Origin: an uncultured Gammaproteobacteria bacterium
GTDB taxonomy: Bacteria; Pseudomonadota; Gammaproteobacteria; JAADHQ01
Assembly: GCA_947258755.1 (NCBI GenBank)
Contig: CAMYJO010000035.1
Span: forward strand, 15,072 to 49,295
DNA: 34,224 nucleotides
Reading direction: 5' to 3'
The notes beneath the pieces are model-generated. The model worked only from the letters and a program-made list of their open reading frames with translations, did not search any database and was not told the DNA's origin. Made by a program: the position numbers and the translations under genes. Positions 32,663 through 34,224 of this stretch are shown here, in pieces (positions within the stretch are counted from its first letter, which is position 1; each line of letters starts with the position of its first letter).

Positions 32663-34224
32663 ATGTCTGCTGACCGTAGTCGTTCAAGGTCGTTTGGTTC
32701 AATCTGTACACGCATAGGCTCATTCGTTTGCCTGATGTGCGCGGCACTCATTACTCCAGTCTACGCACAGGCGGGACTGCAGAATCCCGGATTTGAAGAC
32801 GGACTGGACAATTGGTCAGTCACAGAACCGTTGGCCGGGTCGGTCGTTGCGGTCGGCGACGAAGACGGTTCATCATCACCAACCTATGCTGATATGGGTA
32901 TCACCATCTCACCGTTCAGCGGTGAGCTGATGGCGCGTACTGCAGAGCCGAAGAAGAATTCTGAGAGCCAGGAGCAAGGTACCTATGCAGTCTCGCAGAC
33001 ATTCGTTGCCAATAGTGATTCGGTAAATTTCACGTTCTGGCTGTTGTCATGGGAGCATAGGGGCGATGACAAATTCATGCTCGACCTGTCATCCAATGGC
33101 CAATCCGGTTACGACGTAACTTTTGGTGGGATTGCTACCGGTGGCTCTTTGAAGATCAACAGAAAAGGAAAGGTGTCTACTTCAGGTACGGTAGTGACAA
33201 ATTGTACTACCCCGTGTGAATATGAAATTGACGCCGGCAAACGTGGTAAGTTTGTCAATACCGGCTGGGTCTCTGCCTCAATCAGTGGCTTGACTGTTGG
33301 CCAGACCTACACGATCGAATATGCAGTCATTGCCGATAACAATTCAGCGCATCCTACCTGGGCCTATTTCGATAATGCGAATACCCCGCCTGTTGCGAAA
33401 TTTGATGTTGCTCCCAACCCTGGTGCTGAAGGTGATTTCACTACATTTGTAGATCTGTCCTATGACCTTGATCCTGGAGACCAGATTGTTTCCTGGAAAT
33501 GGAGAATATTGAATGTAGGAGATGAAAGCGACCAAAATACTTTTATAGAAAAACAGAACCTATCCATTCCATTTCCTGATAATGTCACCACTCAAATTGA
33601 ATTAACTGTCACAGATTCTTTTGGTGCAAGCACGACTATAAAATCCGGTCAAATACCTATAGGTCCAGATGAAACCGAGCCTGTTCCAACAGTAACGATT
33701 AACAACATTGCACCATTCGTCAATGCAATCAATCATGAGGTCGTTGCGGGCTCTGATGTTCCTATGAAAGCCCTGTTTGCGGATCCAGGTTTTGAGGATA
33801 CACATACAGCTACATGGCTAGGCAATGGAGATGCATGTAACGTCCTGGGAAGTGATACTAGCTTATTATGTTTAGAAGAAAATGAACCATCATTTGCAAC
33901 CGGCATCATTACCGATGTTCATACTGTAGACAGCGCAGATGAAACTCATACTGTTACTGTAACCGATAAAGATGGAGGGGTTGGTTCAGATACCGCCCAT
34001 CTTAAGATTGTCAATTATTCAGATAATGAGTCGGGTTGGCACGAACCTGGCAGTAATGATATTGCTACCGCACCTGTATTAATAAGCGACTGGTCATATC
34101 TTGGAAAGATTCATAAGACGGATGATATCGATGTATACCAATTAAAACCTGATTTTGACAATAACGGGGTTGCTGATGCCGCAATACCGGCGGGCACCGA
34201 GGTCTTGGTAGAGCTCAGTCAGTT
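32663..34224 (+). CDS. Secreted multi-domain protein with PKD repeats, cut by window edge
   Basis: ATG 32663 follows GGGGGT by six bases and opens a frame of 520 codons that runs off the window. A signal peptide (1-36, ending VYAQA) precedes a jelly-roll-like binding domain that begins LQNPGFEDGLDNWSV and extends to about 235. PKD domain 1 is about 241-330 (PPVAKFDVAPNPG, VDLSYDLDPGDQIVSWKW) and PKD domain 2 about 346-447 (VTVTDKDGGVGSDTAHLKI). From about 452 a pre-peptidase C-terminal-like domain starts (YLGKIHKTDDIDVYQLKP). The layout is that of a large extracellular enzyme or adhesin; a catalytic domain may lie beyond the edge. It is the last gene seen and is separated from the TonB cluster by 0.5 kb. 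Confidence 0.88.
   Translation, partial: MSADRSRSRSFGSICTRIGSFVCLMCAALITPVYAQAGLQNPGFEDGLDNWSVTEPLAGSVVAVGDEDGSSSPTYADMGITISPFSGELMARTAEPKKNSESQEQGTYAVSQTFVANSDSVNFTFWLLSWEHRGDDKFMLDLSSNGQSGYDVTFGGIATGGSLKINRKGKVSTSGTVVTNCTTPCEYEIDAGKRGKFVNTGWVSASISGLTVGQTYTIEYAVIADNNSAHPTWAYFDNANTPPVAKFDVAPNPGAEGDFTTFVDLSYDLDPGDQIVSWKWRILNVGDESDQNTFIEKQNLSIPFPDNVTTQIELTVTDSFGASTTIKSGQIPIGPDETEPVPTVTINNIAPFVNAINHEVVAGSDVPMKALFADPGFEDTHTATWLGNGDACNVLGSDTSLLCLEENEPSFATGIITDVHTVDSADETHTVTVTDKDGGVGSDTAHLKIVNYSDNESGWHEPGSNDIATAPVLISDWSYLGKIHKTDDIDVYQLKPDFDNNGVADAAIPAGTEVLVELSQ

Noticed and set aside
1-34224. CRISPR array or restriction/defence cluster
   Set aside because: No regularly spaced repeats of 24-40 bases and no Cas, restriction, methyltransferase or toxin-antitoxin genes were found.

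Overview
This window most likely comes from a gammaproteobacterium, probably aquatic and free-living. That is inferred from gene content: a YccA-type Bax-inhibitor protein, a PA2778/PA2779 pair, a TonB2-like energy-transduction cluster with an N-terminally extended ExbB (TtpC type), and degraded REP-associated tyrosine transposase (RAYT) elements. It is chromosomal in character. There is one tRNA (Ser, UGA), no CRISPR array, no phage genes and no plasmid functions. Both ends are cut inside genes.

Layout. (1) 1-4.5 kb: a truncated exported protein (-), then a ferredoxin/flavin reductase fusion (-) divergent from an assimilatory nitrate reductase with a C-terminal BFD-type [2Fe-2S] domain (+). 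(2) 4.6-7.4 kb: a minus-strand group with a PA2779-like membrane protein, a PA2778-like C39 peptidase/TPR lipoprotein, an interspersed inverted-repeat element, a 61-aa membrane protein and a YccA-family protein, followed by tRNA-Ser with its own terminator. (3) 8-18 kb: a signalling island on the plus strand. It holds a membrane diguanylate cyclase with a PhnD-like binding protein, a receiver/metallo-beta-lactamase protein, a partner-switching set (cNMP-binding PP2C phosphatase, STAS antagonist, HATPase kinase) and a GAF-PP2C phosphatase. RAYT debris lies between the blocks. (4) 18.2-20.6 kb: GFA-family protein and nitrilase (-) divergent from a LysR regulator (+). (5) 20.6-23.8 kb: a glutaminase-STAS-cyclic-nucleotide-binding triple fusion and two small cNMP-fold proteins with degenerate pockets (-). 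(6) 24.5-32.2 kb: a TonB-dependent receptor followed by DUF3450, ExbB/TtpC-like, ExbB, ExbD, TonB and a TPR protein. (7) 32.7 kb to the edge: a secreted multi-domain protein with PKD repeats.

How they may work together. Nitrogen acquisition recurs: nitrate reductase with a candidate electron donor, nitrilase, and glutaminase. Second-messenger and partner-switch signalling also recurs: a GGDEF enzyme with a product-inhibition site, four cNMP-fold domains, two PP2C phosphatases, two STAS domains and one HATPase kinase. No sigma factor, adenylate cyclase or histidine kinase is seen, so the output of the switch is not visible here. The most unusual architecture is the glutaminase-STAS-CNB protein beside two CNB proteins that have lost the cNMP-coordinating residues. 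Functional links between these blocks are inference from proximity.
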